Source of the DNA: JAZDFC01 sp043808235
GTDB lineage: Bacteria; Bacteroidota; Ignavibacteria; Ignavibacteriales; Melioribacteraceae
Length of the DNA stretch: 64,000 nt
NCBI GenBank assembly: GCA_043808235.1
Contig: JAZDFC010000021.1
Span: 1-64,000, forward strand
Reading direction: 5' to 3'
The position numbers and the translations under genes were made by a program. Below, in pieces: positions 62,776 to 64,000 of this stretch (the stretch's first letter is position 1; every line of letters begins with the position of its first letter). The notes beneath the pieces were generated by a model, which was not told the origin of the DNA, made no database searches, and saw only the letters and a program-made list of their open reading frames with translations.

Positions 62776-64000
62776 CTATTTCGGCAGATGTAAAATCTCC
62801 ATTCCCGCCAGCAATATCGCACCAAGTCCGTGAATATCGTTCAACGGTGTCGGACGTTTGTAATAATGAATCAAGTTATCACTTGTGCCTGTTCCCGCGC
62901 AGATGCCTTCAACTTTTCCATCCGGAAGAATTTTCGTCATCACTCCTTCCCAGCCTTGAATTGCAATGGATGCGTAACGTGGCTCAATATATCCTTTGTT
63001 CACCGCACGGGCAATCGCGTAAGTAAACATCGCCGAGCACGATGTTTCCAAAAACGAATCGGTTTTATCGAGAAGTTGATGCCATAATCCACTTTCACTT
63101 TGATAACGGGATATTCCTAAAACATGCCTTTGCAGCAATTCAATTAATTTTTTCCTCTGCGGATGCTTCGCAGGCAGTCTATCGAGCAAATCAACTTGCG
63201 CAACCAACGCCCAGCCGTTTGCTCTTCCCCAATAGGCAACTCCTTGTCTATCCACATCGGAATAATAGCAGTGATACATTAATCCGGAGTTTTGATTAAA
63301 AAGATATTTATGAAAATTGACTACCTGCTTTGCGGCATCGTCGAGATATTTCACATCGCCGGTCATCTCACCCATTCGGGAAAGAAAAGAAATTCCCATG
63401 TAAAGATCATCAGCCCACAACGTCCACTTGCTTGGAAATGCGCGAACAAGTGTTCCGTCTTCAAGCCGCGCTTGTACATTCAAAACATGATTGGCTGCTT
63501 TGTTCAAGTAATCCATGTACCGTGTTTGTTTATCATCGGGAAAATTTTGAGCCAGGCTGCCGCCCATTGCGCCGCAGTCGTCAAGTTCCTCCATCATAAA
63601 AAATTGTCCGAAAGGATATTCCCAGCGGCTTTCGTTTTTATGTTGCGCTTCGAAGTATTTGTAATTATCAAAACAGAACTCGATATTTCTTTTCGCGAAC
63701 TCTTTATATGTCGGATCGGAAAAATCTTTGGATAGTTCAATCATTGCGATGTTCAACACTCCGTTCCAGTATCGCCAATCGTTGTACGGACTTTCGATTT
63801 GCAGAACAGCATCTTTCGGCACTTCACTCGGTGAAGAATACTTGGTTCCGGTTTTTTGATCTATAAACTGGAATGTTGATTCATCTAAAATTGAGTTTGC
63901 TACGAGAAGAAGTTTTGTCTTTGTTGCGGTTTGGTTTTGTGCAAGTACCATACCACAAAAGACAAAAACTGATACGAATAATATAAACAAAATTTTTATT
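62776..64000 (-). CDS. GH88/GH105 unsaturated glucuronyl/rhamnogalacturonyl hydrolase-like, 5' end outside window
   Basis: At least 407 residues in frame to the window edge. The reading frame continues past a TTG at 63990 (codons read IKILFILF), so the true start lies just beyond base 64000. A signal peptide (VFVFCGMVLAQ) leads into an (alpha/alpha)6 barrel with FMMEELDDCGAMGGSLAQ, YSDVDRQGVAYWGRANGWAL and HGLGAILLAGMEIL. This fits the GH105/YteR group that removes unsaturated uronic acids from lyase products. In this locus the source of such ends (pectin, or other uronate-containing glycans) is not encoded. It heads the GH105-GH9-GH10 group. Confidence 0.85.
   Translation of the reverse strand, partial: IKILFILFVSVFVFCGMVLAQNQTATKTKLLLVANSILDESTFQFIDQKTGTKYSSPSEVPKDAVLQIESPYNDWRYWNGVLNIAMIELSKDFSDPTYKEFAKRNIEFCFDNYKYFEAQHKNESRWEYPFGQFFMMEELDDCGAMGGSLAQNFPDDKQTRYMDYLNKAANHVLNVQARLEDGTLVRAFPSKWTLWADDLYMGISFLSRMGEMTGDVKYLDDAAKQVVNFHKYLFNQNSGLMYHCYYSDVDRQGVAYWGRANGWALVAQVDLLDRLPAKHPQRKKLIELLQRHVLGISRYQSESGLWHQLLDKTDSFLETSCSAMFTYAIARAVNKGYIEPRYASIAIQGWEGVMTKILPDGKVEGICAGTGTSDNLIHYYKRPTPLNDIHGLGAILLAGMEILHLPK

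Overview
The window looks like a chromosomal segment from an anaerobic, plant-polysaccharide-degrading member of the Ignavibacteria / Chlorobi-side Bacteroidota. This is an inference from several things: four proteins end in a type IX secretion (T9SS) C-terminal sorting domain with the NYPNPFNP signature typical of that group, the DNA is AT-rich, many secreted proteins have short MKK-type signal peptides, and the regulators are of Bacteroidota style. No rRNA, tRNA or CRISPR was seen, and no complete transposase.

Region A (1-17.1 kb) is mixed. It holds the tail of a PD40-propeller protein, a serine beta-lactamase-like hydrolase and an S41 protease. Next come two convergent paralogous membrane-bound LuxR-type regulators, each with about seven TM segments followed by a C-terminal HTH. 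An NHL/SMP-30-like propeller protein follows. Then comes a tight plus-strand run: MBL-TPR, aspartyl protease-PDZ, ankyrin-PD40, a second aspartyl protease-PDZ, and an NHL propeller with a T9SS domain. An NTF2-like protein, an Asp/Glu racemase and a pentapeptide-repeat protein end the block at a strong hairpin terminator.

Region B (17.1-49.35 kb) is one uninterrupted minus-strand hemicellulose locus. In transcription order it encodes an SSS sugar symporter, ribulokinase (araB), XylR, a LamG-T9SS protein, GH127, a CE1-CBM48-CE1 double esterase, GH3, GH67, GH31, GH29 with CBM6, two translationally coupled GH43 enzymes, GH51, GH2, GH43-CBM6-T9SS, araD, and a fucose/arabinose-isomerase-family protein. 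The enzymes would strip arabinose, methylglucuronate, xylose, ferulate, galactose and fucose from glucuronoarabinoxylan and probably xyloglucan. AraB, AraD and the isomerase would carry arabinose into the pentose phosphate pathway.

Region C (49.35-53.1 kb) begins with a 0.5-kb divergent control region containing a LacI-type palindrome. It then runs on the plus strand through a mannonate oxidoreductase-like SDR, uxuA and kdgK, the route for glucuronate released by GH67. Region D (53.1-64 kb) is again on the minus strand. In transcription order it holds GH105 (cut by the window end), GH9, GH10 xylanase, a very large propeller sensor histidine kinase without an output domain, a cupin, a T9SS-targeted metallo-beta-lactamase-fold protein and a RelE/NadS toxin-antitoxin pair.

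No SusC/SusD pair is present, so this is a PUL-like locus that lacks the usual Bacteroidetes outer-membrane importer. The most unusual DNA-level observations are an in-frame palindromic repeat inside a T9SS sorting domain (19.5 kb) and a REP-like hairpin cluster with a perfect 32-bp palindrome between araB and the symporter (47.5 kb).
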